DNA of 64,000 nucleotides from Spirodela intermedia (taxonomy: Eukaryota; Streptophyta; Magnoliopsida; Alismatales; Araceae), in contig LR746267.1 in NCBI GenBank assembly GCA_902729315.2, positions 9,180,924 through 9,244,923 on the forward strand, in the 5' to 3' direction. A model generated the notes under the pieces. It was not told the origin of the DNA. It did no database searches and saw only the letters and a program-made list of their open reading frames with translations. A program made the position numbers and the translations under genes. This document shows positions 48,826 to 60,225 of this stretch, piece by piece. Within the stretch, counting starts at the first letter, position 1, and the number at the start of each line of letters is the position of its first letter.

Positions 48826-51800
48826 ATGCCGGCGTCCGCGATGAGCAGCCGGCCGGAGGAGCTGACGGAGAGGCTCGGGGCTGCCTCCGTGGAGACCGGC
48901 GGGGAAGCGCTTCTAAAGGTTCTCAGGGAGGTGAAGAACCAGATCATAGGCAACAAGACGAAGAAGGTCCTCTATCTCCATCTTGGCGCTGTACCGAGGA
49001 TCGTCGCCGTCCTCACCTCCGCCTTGGACGCGGACGGGGGATCCACCGCCACCAACCTGATCGTACAGTCGGCGGCGGCGCTCGGCAGCTTCTCTTGCGG
49101 CGTGGACGACGGAGTCCGGGCGGTGCTCGACGCCGGAGGGGTTCCGCACCTCATACGGCTTCTCTCCAGTCCTGAAGAGAAGGTTTCGACATTTTGCCCT
49201 CTACACCTCATTCGACGCGGCTAAATTTTTATCTTATCGGTGTTTTCCACCTCGGCGGTTGGTGGTTAATTCCCGTCCCCCTTTCGTCTATGTAAAACTT
49301 GGGATTGTGATAGAGAAATATTTTTTCCATCTCGAGAAATAGTTTACTGTTTAGTTCATTCATATGATTCCTTATAATTTTCTCCCTTTTGAGGGGAGGC
49401 CGTGTACAAATCGATCGCCGATCAATTTGTAAAACTACATCATTTTGCCAATGAAAAGCGCCGAAGAAATTTTTCATTTCTCTTTTCCGTTAAATGCTGC
49501 ATGCCTGGAAATAATACATCTGTCCTGGGCTTTGAATTTATTGCTTAGTATGCTCCATTTCGGAAAGGAGATTATTAGTAAGAAAATCATTAGCAAGATC
49601 AGAATGCCACGTGATTGGGGGATTCAGGTGAGATGTTGGCTTATCTGTACATCATTTTGATAGGAATAGTCCATAGTGTTCTCCCAATCTTGTTTGAAAT
49701 GGTATCCCGATCTGTTTTAGGCGGTCTGGATTCATCCATGTTAATAATCCCTTCCTTTGGACGGTGTTTTACTGTATCGCCGTAAAGCATAGTGGAGATA
49801 AAAGCAGGGCACTCAGATGATGATTAAAGCATAAGGACATTCGAAAAGATGCATTGTGCGGTGAAGCATTCCATAGATAATCAAAACACAGTAGGAAAAT
49901 CGGGAAAGGCATTGTGTGGTGATGCATTTTATACATTATCAGCATATGTTAGGACAGTCAAAAAAAGCGCGTTTTGTGGTGAAGCAATCACTTGACGATC
50001 AAAACACACAAGGATATTTGAGGAACACATTTGAGAAGTGGTGACAAAGTGAGCTTAAACATGGTACTGTATTGATGAAAGAGACTCCAATATTTAAGTT
50101 GATGGAAGTCTTTTTCGGTGCTTTTGCCTTGAAACATTTCGCAAATCTTTGGCTTTCTTTGTTTCCCCTAATGCGTTGTTATATAATAGATTGTATGACT
50201 TCATATCATATATTTTTTTTTATCAATGATATCTTGTACCGATTCTTACGGTTAATAATACATATGAGTAATGTAACATTTTTATGTTGACACATCCACA
50301 TTTAAAAATGTAATCCCAAAGTTCTCTATACTTGCTGCTCACGTCAGTGCTTTTGTACTATATGCTTATATTTATGTATGTATGTATGTATGTATGTATG
50401 TATGTATGTATGTATGTAGGTATACGTGTAGATATGGTTCTATGGTCCTTTCACATGAGCGCTCTGATGAATTTACTGCATTCATGACTGAAGATTCAAA
50501 TAGAACGATCTCTTTCGTATGGTATGGTTCTTTCGTATGGCACCGATATAAAAAGAGGTGAACGCGTCAGTGTCTCAGGCCAAGTCTCAGTGAGATGCGT
50601 GTTGGAGGAAGAAAAGGAAAAACTCGCCATAGGATCGCTGCAGGCAATAGTGTCAGTGATGAGAGTGATGGGAACATTGATCGGAGTGCTTGCATTAATT
50701 AACTTTCTAGGGATAAACATTTTGAGAAATCCAATATCATTTCCCGATATTTGTATATTTTTTTTCTTTATGACCAATAAAGATTGACCATGGACACGAG
50801 ATCTGAGATGGGAAACCATCTCGATTTTATATTTTTAAAACCTGATTTACAATAGTGGAGTGACTAAGTGACAATGATTCATGTGCCCTTGCATAGTTTC
50901 GATTGAATTGGATGACCAGAGAAAACTTACCCACACAAGTTTTTTGAACTTCCTCGTTTGACTTAGCTTGTTAAACTTATTGAACAAGGTCTCAAGGTGT
51001 TGAACTTCATCGGGTAATGTTTATGGAAGTGTGAGCTTATATGAATTGAGTGGTGGGAAGCTAAACTTCTTGTTCTTGTTCTTGTTCTTTTCTTTTTTTG
51101 TTTGAGGTACGAGGGAACCTTCACTCAAACTGCCGAGTACATGCTGATAAGCTTTCTGATATTTGCCAAAATGGGACGAGGAAAGGTTCACCATGTCATC
51201 TAGCTTAACTGACTGGAGGCCTTAAATATTAGCCTTGAGTTTGGCTTATTAAATCCGTTTATAAACTCTTGATAAGTCATCGTTTACTAGGTCTCATGCA
51301 GCTTGTCTTAAATTACCTTATAATGGCATTACCTTGCTAACTTGCTGATATGTTTTCCAGTAAGTTTTTACCCGATAAAAGCTGAAGAAAATGGTGAACA
51401 TCTTGTATGATTAATGGCTGCATATAATGCTTGCTCTAACATCTCACTGGAAATTGTGCTTTCACAGGTTGTGGACGCTGGTGCACGTTCTCTGAGAATG
51501 ATTTTTCAGTCAAAGCTTGCCCCAAAATATGATTTTCTTCAGGAGAATAATTTGAAATTTCTTCTTTTGCTTCTGAACAGTAAGAATGAGAATGTGACAG
51601 ACCTTGCTGCTAGTATTATAAAGCATTCCTGTGTGTCCAGAGAGGAGCAGAAGGTATTGTGTGATGCAGGGGTTCTGCAAAGGCTTGTTTGTCTGCTTGA
51701 AGGTTCTCTATGTCAGAGAGATTCTAGTTTAGATTCTATAGCAGCAGTTGTCAAGAACAACTCTGAGACCGTCTCGCAATTGGTCGGTATCAAGAATGGA

Positions 51801-54800
51801 ATAGCATTGAATTTAATTGTTGAGCTGATGAAAGATAGATGTCCAAGGACAAGGCTGCTGTCTTGTGTGTGCTTGATACTTATTGGTCAGGCATCATGTT
51901 ATGTTCAGGAACATGAAATTAAGACCAAGTTGATCCTTATTTTAACCGAACTGTTGGAAGAACATGGCCAAGTTGGGGATGAAGCCCCATTTGCTTTAGT
52001 AACACTTATTACAGACAACGAAGACCTGCAGAAACAAGCCCATTCCGTGAATGTTGTTGAAAAGCTTTGTAATTTTCTACGTCAAGGCCACATAAATAGG
52101 AAGCGTCTCCAAGGAATTTTGCTTGCCTTATCTGAATTGTGCTCAAGATGGGAGAAGAGCAGGAACCAGTTCATGTCATCAATGGTATGCTATTTAAAGA
52201 ATATTAATGAAAATGAGACACTTTTCCGAATTTTATTTAAGATTATCTAAAATGTTCTATCATGTTCGTTTACACACTCATGCATACTTGGAGAATTGTT
52301 TGAGTCAGTTTGTGGATAAAAAAAAACATTTTTCTTCTACTTAAAGCTTGATTCTAGCTACATTCGACCTAAGGTGTCAAAAAATGTATTCTGCGAAATA
52401 TTCTTTCACTACGTTAAGTATTAACCTCCATTATTGAAGTATCTAAAAAGAAAATGTGTTTTATGTCTGTGTAGATGTCTCTGTATTTATTTAGTCCTCA
52501 GATCACCCACGTTCATAACGTTCTGTGTTCACGTGTGGTCAATATCTTTAACATTTTGTATAATTTCTGAAACAGGTACTAAATATAGTCTCTGATGCTT
52601 TGAAACATGAATGTGTTGATGTCCGCGTAGCAGCATGCACTTCTATTTCCAGCATCTCTCGCTCAGTGAAGGTTAGCTTCCTGAATCACAAATTTAATTG
52701 TCAAGTTTGGTGTCATAGACACAGTTTAATGAAGCGATTTTATCCAGAATCTGTTTGCAGGTCATCTAACAGACGAGTCAATTGTCCTTCCCCTGGTCCA
52801 GCTTTTGCACGACTCATCTAGTCGTGTACAGGTATGCCCACTTTCCCTGTCCCAAGTGATAAATCCTCAGTAACATTCAAAAAAGAGCTGTTCCCATTGT
52901 GTGCTGTGTGTTCATTACTTTTGATGGAGGAAGTGTCGCCAATTTTCTTGCTTTATTCATCTAATTCTGTTAATCATAGAACTTGCAAATGGCTATGTGA
53001 AGTCCTCCTTTATCTGTATAATTTATTCTTCTAACGCTGAAACCAAAGTTTGACGCTCTAAATCCAGTCGATATGAGATGATTCACATTGAAGTGTTAGA
53101 CTTAAGTGCAATTTACATCTTAAATGCTAAGATAGACAAGACAGCTTAGCGCTTTTGATGGATTCACATGGAATTTGGTACTTCATTCCGTAATTCAGTT
53201 ATTAAACGGTATGATTGGAGGAGCTTAAATTAAATTAAACATAAAGAGAAAATTGCCTGATTAATGATTTACTCACATGGCATATCGGTGTCTCATTTAG
53301 GGACAAGTAACGGCTGAATTTTTTTTGTTACTATCGTTAGAGGCATTGGACCCTGGAAATATGAAAAGAAGGCTCACACTTCCTCAGAATACTTGATCAG
53401 ACTGGATTCCTCAGAATATATTGATCCGGTGAATTGGATCAATTTAATTCACCTTGTAGCCACAAAACTCTTTATTTTGCTCAGCCTATCATATGCTTGA
53501 GCTAGGAGTTGTAAATACAGGCGTGCTGGTACAAATTTCCACTTAGCCAATTGGGGAAGCAGATTTCTGAGGTACGACCCATGATGTCAGTTGTTTCACA
53601 TTGGGTGAATGACCCCACGAGCAGCAAGTGGTATGGATTATGCCCAAGAAAAGAGATAGCGGCAAATAGTTCAAAATTGATAGCGTGCCACACAAGCAGC
53701 AAGTGGTATGGATTATGCCCAAGAAAAGAGATAGCGGCAAATAGTTCAAAATATATAGCGTGCCACACAAGCAGCAAGTGGTATGAATTATGCCCAAGAA
53801 AAGAGGCAAGAGATCACATGCAGGAAGTGTTCCATTTCCATCCCTCGTTCACCAGAAAGCCACTTTGGTGAATCAAAGAGCATATATATGGTGAATCATC
53901 TCATGCCCACGCTCACGTGGGGAGTGAGCTTTTAAATCACAATGACATGAGTGGAGGTTGACAAAGTATATGCGAAGTCATAGAGATCTAACATTCTGCA
54001 GCTTAATCTTTTTGGAAAAAGAGTTTATCTCCTGTAGCTGAAGATAAAATCTATTTTCTCCTATCTCCATAATGTAGGGTTTCCTTGTACAGTTTTTCAG
54101 ATCCAGGTCCCTGGATCTAGTGCCTGCAACGTTCATAAATCAATCATTGACATAAAAATACGATCGCCGGATATCATGGAAATATAAAAGAATCAAACCA
54201 CTAACCTTTATTGTGAATGGCTTTTTCTGGTGGGTGGGTTTTAAACAGTTTGAACAATCACACTGTTAACAATGTGAAACCCAAGCCCCTCCACGATTTC
54301 TTCTGGCCTGGTTTTCAAATCGTTGCTTAATTCACATGGCATGGTTTGCTGATCCAATTTTAATGGAGCAATTCGGGTCTCCTCTTCAATTTTTAGAGGA
54401 AAAGAGACCGAAAGATCAGTTGACTGGCTTGGAGTGCCCACTTGGAAGCCCATACTGCGCCTTTTTAAAAGATGCTTAGGCCTTCCCTCCTGTGGTTCGA
54501 CAAATATCCAGAGAAGAAGTTCAAATTAAGTAGAAAAGGAAGGTAACGAGAGGGAAATAGGAGAAATAATAAAACGAATAACAAATGGGAATAATGAGGG
54601 AAAAACTATTGGCCCTGTCATCAGCAGAGGTGGGATTAACAAAGGCTTGCACACCAAATATGTTTGCTTGTTTTTTTAATACATACAAATGCTCTCGGTG
54701 TGAATACAAGTTGAGATGGCGGAAATATCCCTCGATCCATTTTGATCGACTGTTTATGTTCTTCTCTAGTCATGATATTGCCAGTATGTAATGCCCGCTA

Positions 54801-56084
54801 ATTTACTACTGTCATCAGTGAACACAATTAACTTCTAGATTATTGGCGTTGTTCATTGTTTTTAACATCCAACAACATGCGTATATTTGCGTGTTGTTTT
54901 TCATGCTCGTCATTACCCATCCATGCAGCATCCAACCCTAGAAAGTATTTTGTCCGCTTATCTTTGAAATTTGTTAAGCAATTCACTTTTACTATATCAA
55001 TTGGTACCGCTAAGTGTTTATATTCACATTTTCCAACTGATTATGAACGTTGCAGGCAGCTGCACTTAAAGCTATGTGCAATGTTGTCGTTGACTTTAAG
55101 GATAAGAAAACCATTTTTATCCAGAGCGGATGTGTTAAACAGCTGGTTCAATTGTCCAAGTCGATGGATTCCGCGCTCAAGATAAATGCCGTTTGGGCAC
55201 TGAGGAACTTGACGTTTCACGCCGACAGAGCAGGCAGAGAGCACATTCTTTCCGAGCTCACAGAAGCCCAGCTTGCCGGCTTGATATGCGGTAACAATTT
55301 TTTATTGATGATTTAAACAGTTTCGGATTTAACACGAGAACTGGGTATGAACTAATCTCATTATTTAATCTCAGATTCTGAACCTCGCGTCCAAGAGCAG
55401 GCCTTGGCCCTCGTCCGTAATCTCGTCGATGGTTGCAGTGAGACTATTGAGAGCATTTTTAGAGAGAATGCTGTAATCTTGGACGCTGTCACCAGACAAG
55501 TGCAGCATGCAGCCTCACCCGAAGTCTGCATTCAGGTACTGCTCACTGCGGATTTCCCTGTTGTCTTCTGGCTGATCAGAAAGCCTTCTCAGAGATCACG
55601 AGTGGAGAGGGTCTCTGTTTGGGTTTGAATGGCCGCTGCGATATTTGTTCATATATCGTTGTGATTCCCAGGGAATGTTCGCTCTCGGGAATGTTGCCGC
55701 CGGGAATGATTTCCACAAGGAGGCCGTGATGACCAGCCTTCTTCCGCCCAGAAAGGAGGAGCTCAACCCCTTCCTTCTAAAACTCCTGCGGAGCAGCGAC
55801 AGCCTGCTAAGAACAGCTGCGGTCTGGTGCGTAGTCAACCTGACCTACCCAGATTGTCCGAACTCCTCTGCTAGGGTTTCGAGGCTCCGCGACGCAGGGA
55901 TAATCTCTCAGCTGAAGGCCATGGTCAACGACATTTGCCTGGACGTCAAGGTCTTCTACTCTTCCATCCCCCCTCTGGTTTCACCACGTGAATTTCTCTG
56001 ACGATTGCCGTGGCTTCTTGTGTACAGTTTCGAGCCAGAACAGCTCTCGGGCAATGCACCATCGCTGAGCAGAACGCCGCCTGA
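48826..56084 (+). CDS. ARMC8: Armadillo repeat-containing protein 8 (ARMC8-like)
   Basis: ARMC8 is the Vid28/Gid5 counterpart, a scaffold subunit of the CTLH/GID E3 ubiquitin ligase complex in nucleus and cytoplasm. Exons: 48826-49182, 51468-52184, 52576-52671, 52748-52831, 55056-55290, 55375-55535, 55672-55950 and 56028-56084. They join in one frame of 661 aa, the size expected for plant ARMC8. The whole length is armadillo-like helical repeats: GAVPRIVAVLTSALD early; LQRLVCLLEG, AALKAMCNVVVDF and INAVWALRNLTFHAD in the middle and late parts; LLRTAAVWCVVNLTYP near the end. The C-terminus RARTALGQCTIAEQ is conserved in the family. ATG 48826 is the first in frame; 48841 is a close alternative (MSSRPEEL). 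Exons are near-neutral in GC and introns AT-rich with internal tandem repeats. Confidence 0.93.
49775..50035. repeat. Degenerate tandem repeat of about 59 bp in ARMC8 intron 1
   Basis: The AGGANA anchor recurs at 49834, 49893, 49951 and 50011, spacing 58-60 bases, each followed by a CATTGTG/TTTTGTG-GGTGA(A/T)GCA block and a GATCAAAACACA-like block. The copies have diverged, so this is an old minisatellite. Confidence 0.75.
50370..50417. repeat. (TATG)n microsatellite in ARMC8 intron 1
   Basis: About eleven tetranucleotide units in a row lie within intron 1. Confidence 0.95.
53621..53808. repeat. 75-bp tandem repeat in ARMC8 intron 4
   Basis: The unit beginning GCAGCAAGTGGTATGGATTA recurs at 53621, 53696 and 53771, giving about two and a half copies with very few mismatches. 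The period is divisible by three, so both strands show repeated peptide ORFs across it, but these have no gene context. The near identity implies recent duplication. Confidence 0.95.
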
Positions 56085-56621
56085 TCCGCTGCCGCGCCCA
56101 TTGTAATCCGGCACCTTTTTCCCAGCCTCGAGAGCTCCTTCCTGCGGCTATCTTTAGTTCTATCTCATGTTCTCTCTCTTCCCCCCTTGGAGCGTATCAG
56201 GTATGCCCACTCGAGGTGGAAAAACATGGCTCGCTGCTTTTTTGCTCCGTGTGACGCGTGTTTGAATAGAGCTCTTGTTTCTCAGGGTCAACGGGTGGAG
56301 GGGTCAACAGGCGACCGACCGTTCTTCTTTTTAGGTGAGTTCCGCTGACCTTGATGCATGCATGACCAGGCATGTGCGCCCCCTTTTCTTGTTCATCGCT
56401 CAATCTTTTCGTTGAGACTGTATTTATTATATTGGAAGAAAAAAAGATTGTACAGAATTTCTTTCCTCTCGGCATCCGAAACGAGACTTGTTTCGATAAA
56501 ACTCGGGATAACCCGATCATCATCATTATTACTGTAATTATTTCACCGGTTTGCTAGCCACCTACAACGGGTTACAGTACACAGCGCAGAAGAGCCGGCG
56601 CCCAAATTCATCCACCTCCGC
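56085..56621. other. Convergent spacer between ARMC8 and the raffinose-family gene
   Basis: This 537-base segment holds the 3' UTRs of two convergent genes. AATAAA-like and AT-rich stretches are weak. No other feature is seen. Confidence 0.6.
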
Positions 56622-58424
56622 TTAGACCTGCACTTCCAAGGTCCACCGGTGCATCTGCTTCTCCGGCACGGGGATGGCGACGGTGAGCAACCCGGTCGCC
56701 GCGTCGTAGCCGAACTCCGCCTCCGCCGAGTCCAGCGCGCACCGGAGAGGCCGCTGCGCACTGTACGCGCCGAAGCGCCCGCAGCCGCGCACCGTCAGCG
56801 CCACAGTGCCCGACGAGGCGCCGCCCCCCTTTTTGATGTCTATCTCCTCCACCGCTCCGCCGGCGTTGAACATGTCGAGGAGGCCGATCGGCGCGAAGGA
56901 GATGCCCGGAGAGATTTCCTGCACAAGGGCCGTCAGCAGAGGAAGGAAAGGACAAAAGATTCCTGCCCCGGAAGGGGAGGGGGTGGCTCACCATGAGAGG
57001 GCAGATGTGGAAGAGCTCATACTCCAGGACCTTGAGGGTGACAGGCAATGCGGCGCCCTTGGGCAGTCGGATTACCTCCCCTGTTCTCATTTCCGTCAGT
57101 GAGGTGTTCATCTCCAAGGAATAAAAAGATGATGATGAAGAAGAAGAGGGGGAGTAGTAGGGCACCTGATCTGTAGGCGTAGACGACGGCGTGGCCGGAC
57201 CAGGAGGGACCGGCGATGTGGGGGAGGAGGTCGACGTCGCGGACGCTGACGGTGCCCGTGAGGGTTCCCGGGTCGGCGTCGTGGATGAGGGTCTTCTTGG
57301 CGATCTTGCACCAGCCGGCGCCCTGGCAGTTGAACACCCCCACCACCCCGCTGCACTTGTTCACGTTCCACACCTTCAGCAGGCTGAAAGAAGAAGGACG
57401 TCAATGGCGGATCGATCGCCTGGGCCAATGGAGGATCAAATTGGGGGAGGTGGGTCCAGATTACCCACCTTGTGCCGTCCCGAGCAGGATCGGTGAAGAG
57501 GCAGTCGATCGTCGGCCGGCCGGGGAGCTGCGCCCGCAGCACCGAACCGTCGGGCAGGACCAGCTTCCTCAGAAGATCGAAGTTGTGGTTTCCCGGCTTG
57601 TCACTGTGATTCCACCAGTAATCAGTGAAACCGAACAAATCCTACAAGACGACTGGATGGAAGAAGGATTATTATTTATCATCTTATACCTGACGTAGAT
57701 GGCGCATCCGCCGATCGCCCTCGCCGCGCCGTGGTACTCCGCCGCCGGATGAAGACTCTGAGATCCCCGAGAAAACCCATGGCGAAGTCAGAAACCCATT
57801 TGAAGAACAAGAAGAAAAAGAAGAAGAAGAAGAAGAAGAAGAAGACGGCGACTCACGTGGAACATGTCCCAGTCGGGCTGCATGAACTCGCCGAGGAAGA
57901 GGCTGTTGTAGGCGACGGAGGAGATGTGGACAGTGTGGGAAGCTGGGTCCTTGGGGTAGAAGTCATCGGAGGCTCTCACCACCGCCGTCCGCTGCGAGCT
58001 GTAGAGACCGTCGGTGTTGTGGCACATGCAGGCGATGCAGCCGTTGTCGGGGAAGTTCCTGGCCACGGAGGTCTCCAGGGCCTGAACATAGCTCCGGGTG
58101 ATGGACACCCGCCCGCCATGGCCCGCCCCTAAGGTTTCTATGATGTTCTGCACGTCGACCTTGACGCCGTCGACGCCGCAGGAAGCGAGGTAGGCGTGGA
58201 GCTCGTTGTAGAACTGCAAGACTTTCTTGGGGTGGACCAGTCCGAGCCCGTGCACGGCGAGGCTGTCCATGACGATGTCCGGCTGGTTCCCCATCACGCC
58301 CGGAGACTGAACGGGGTAAGCTAGCGTGGTGTCGTAGTGCTCCATGCCCTCAGCCGCCGGCTTCACGCCGCCCCAGTACCCCGCCAGCGCGTGCCACACG
58401 TACACGTACCTGCTCCGGGGAGTT

Positions 58425-58499
<75 letters not shown>

Positions 58500-60225
58500 A
58501 GAGAGAGAAGAGAGAGGGAGAGAAGTCGAGGTCTTACTTGACTTTGTGGCTGTTCTTGGCTTCCTTGACAAGGAGCTTCAAGCCCGACGCCCGGCCCTCG
58601 TCGTCCTCGTCGACTTCCTTGACGTGGGGATCGTTCTTCGTCTTCCCGTTCTTTTGGAACTTGGCGTTCTCCTTGATTCCAGTCAACCTATTCGCGAATC
58701 TGATGCAAAGATTGGAAATACCCGAGCCCACTCCCATCAGAGACGACCACTCTGATATTAAAAAATACGAGTTCGGATGAGTACATACTGTGCCCCTTCT
58801 TGTACCACCACACTGGGCTGGTCCTTGAACTCGTTGCCGATCTGTTGCCACCCGTCGTCTATGATGAGGAAACGAGGGGGCGTGCCACCCGCTGATAGAC
58901 TGCAGCAGCCCGAGATCACGAATTAAACGTAAGAGATTTTTTTACGATTGAGGAAAATTTACCCCGATTATCAGATATGAACGGCGGTGGGTGATCACGA
59001 AAATTGGAGAAGCTTGCAGACCCACCTCTTTAGTCCCTCGTCCACGCCCTCCGCGGTGACATCGGTGTAGAAGGCGTCCCAAGTGCACCACCCGAACCAG
59101 TCGACAAATGGAGGTATCTGATTAAGAAATCCACGAGATATCAGTCAAAGCACCCCGGCTTTTATTATATATTTTTTAATTCTGCTCTTAAGAGTTTGTC
59201 TGTTCACGTACCTTCTTCTTTTCACGGTGGAGGAAGGTCTGCTTGTGCGTCTCGACGGCCCTGAAGAAGGAGAGAGACGTCGGAATTATCCAGGTCATTC
59301 TTCTCATGGACGCTGGCCGGCCGGCAAGCAATCAACAAAAAGGTGGCGGAAGAAGAAGGCGTATCAGAGAAAAAAACCCTCACTTGACGGCTTGGTTGAC
59401 CACCTCGAAGGGGTTGGTGCCAGCATGCAGGTAGACCATGCGCATCCCCTGGTCTGTCCTCACGGCATCGTCCCCTGCATACCCACAGAAGACGGCAAGA
59501 GTCGTTTCGGTCCTTGCCCCATTCTCATGTCGGCCCGTTCTCAGAAAACGATGGCGACGGTGGTGGTCGAGGGGTCCACATTCATTCTGTCGGCAGCCTT
59601 CCCAGCAGCAGCCGTCCGGGGGGGAGCTGCCGGTGGTAGGTCGAGGGGTCGAGTTTAACTGGACTAAAGAGTTTTAATGATAGACATTTTCGAGGGGAGG
59701 GACTCACCGCTCTCGAGGCAAATCTGGATCTGGTTCTGCTCGTTCCCCTGGAGGGCGGCGCGGAACTGCCCCTCAAGCAGTGGGAGGAACACGGTGTAGA
59801 CGGTGGTGGCGTCCTCGCCGTCGTCTTTGCTCTCCACCAGCATGAACTGTGTCTCCAGGGGGACCTCCTTACCGCAGGTGCCCATCCGCTGCGTCATCCA
59901 CCACAGCTTGAACCTGAAGCAACACATGAACCGCAGGCCCCTGGGGGAGAAGAGCAAGGAAAGAGGGAAACGTTAGCTGCCGCCGTCAATGTCAGCGGAG
60001 GGGAAGAAAGAGGGGGAAAAAGGAAGAGGCATACTCGAGGGTGCCTATGGGAAAAACAAGGTGGCTTTTGCTAGCGGAAGCGGTTGCGCCGACGAATGCT
60101 CCGGCGACGAGGCCCGCGCCGGAACCTGGCGTGATCACGATATTATCCGGCACGGCTGTGAGGATTGTCTTGCCCTGGATCACCAGGTTGCCATCATTGA
60201 CATGGATCCTCGGCGTCACCGTCAT
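56622..60225 (-). CDS. SIP1-type raffinose synthase / alkaline alpha-galactosidase family protein (GH36)
   Basis: Members act on galactinol, sucrose and raffinose-family sugars in the cytosol; the SIP1 branch often behaves as alkaline alpha-galactosidase. Coding exons in transcript order: 60225-60035, 59940-59708, 59474-59384, 59260-59212, 59117-59026, 58899-58789, 58699-58538, 58409-57857, 57758-57691, 57603-57469, 57383-57166, 57080-56992, 56918-56622. They join into 762 aa, the usual size. Landmarks: [71 protein letters not shown] (D395, expected nucleophile) and RASDDF (D458/D459, expected acid/base region), then [13 protein letters not shown] 5'-UTR intron is likely at 60617-60244. ATG 60225 gives the family start MTVTPRIHV. 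Sequence alone does not separate raffinose synthesis from galactoside hydrolysis. Confidence 0.94.
57809..57842. repeat. (GAA)n tract in intron 8 of the raffinose-family gene
   Basis: About ten AAG/GAA units lie just downstream of the donor of the large exon 8, so on the gene strand this is a (TTC)n tract near the start of the intron. Confidence 0.85.
58427..58498. repeat. (GA)36 tract filling intron 7 of the raffinose-family gene
   Basis: A perfect 72-base dinucleotide run lies in a 128-base intron (58537-58410). On the gene strand it is (CT)n upstream of the 3' splice site and acts as an extreme polypyrimidine tract. Confidence 0.95.

Noticed and set aside
57108-57638. Long ORFs overlapping raffinose-family exons 10-12 in other frames
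   Set aside because: They read through introns. The phase-consistent 13-exon model accounts for all conserved blocks.
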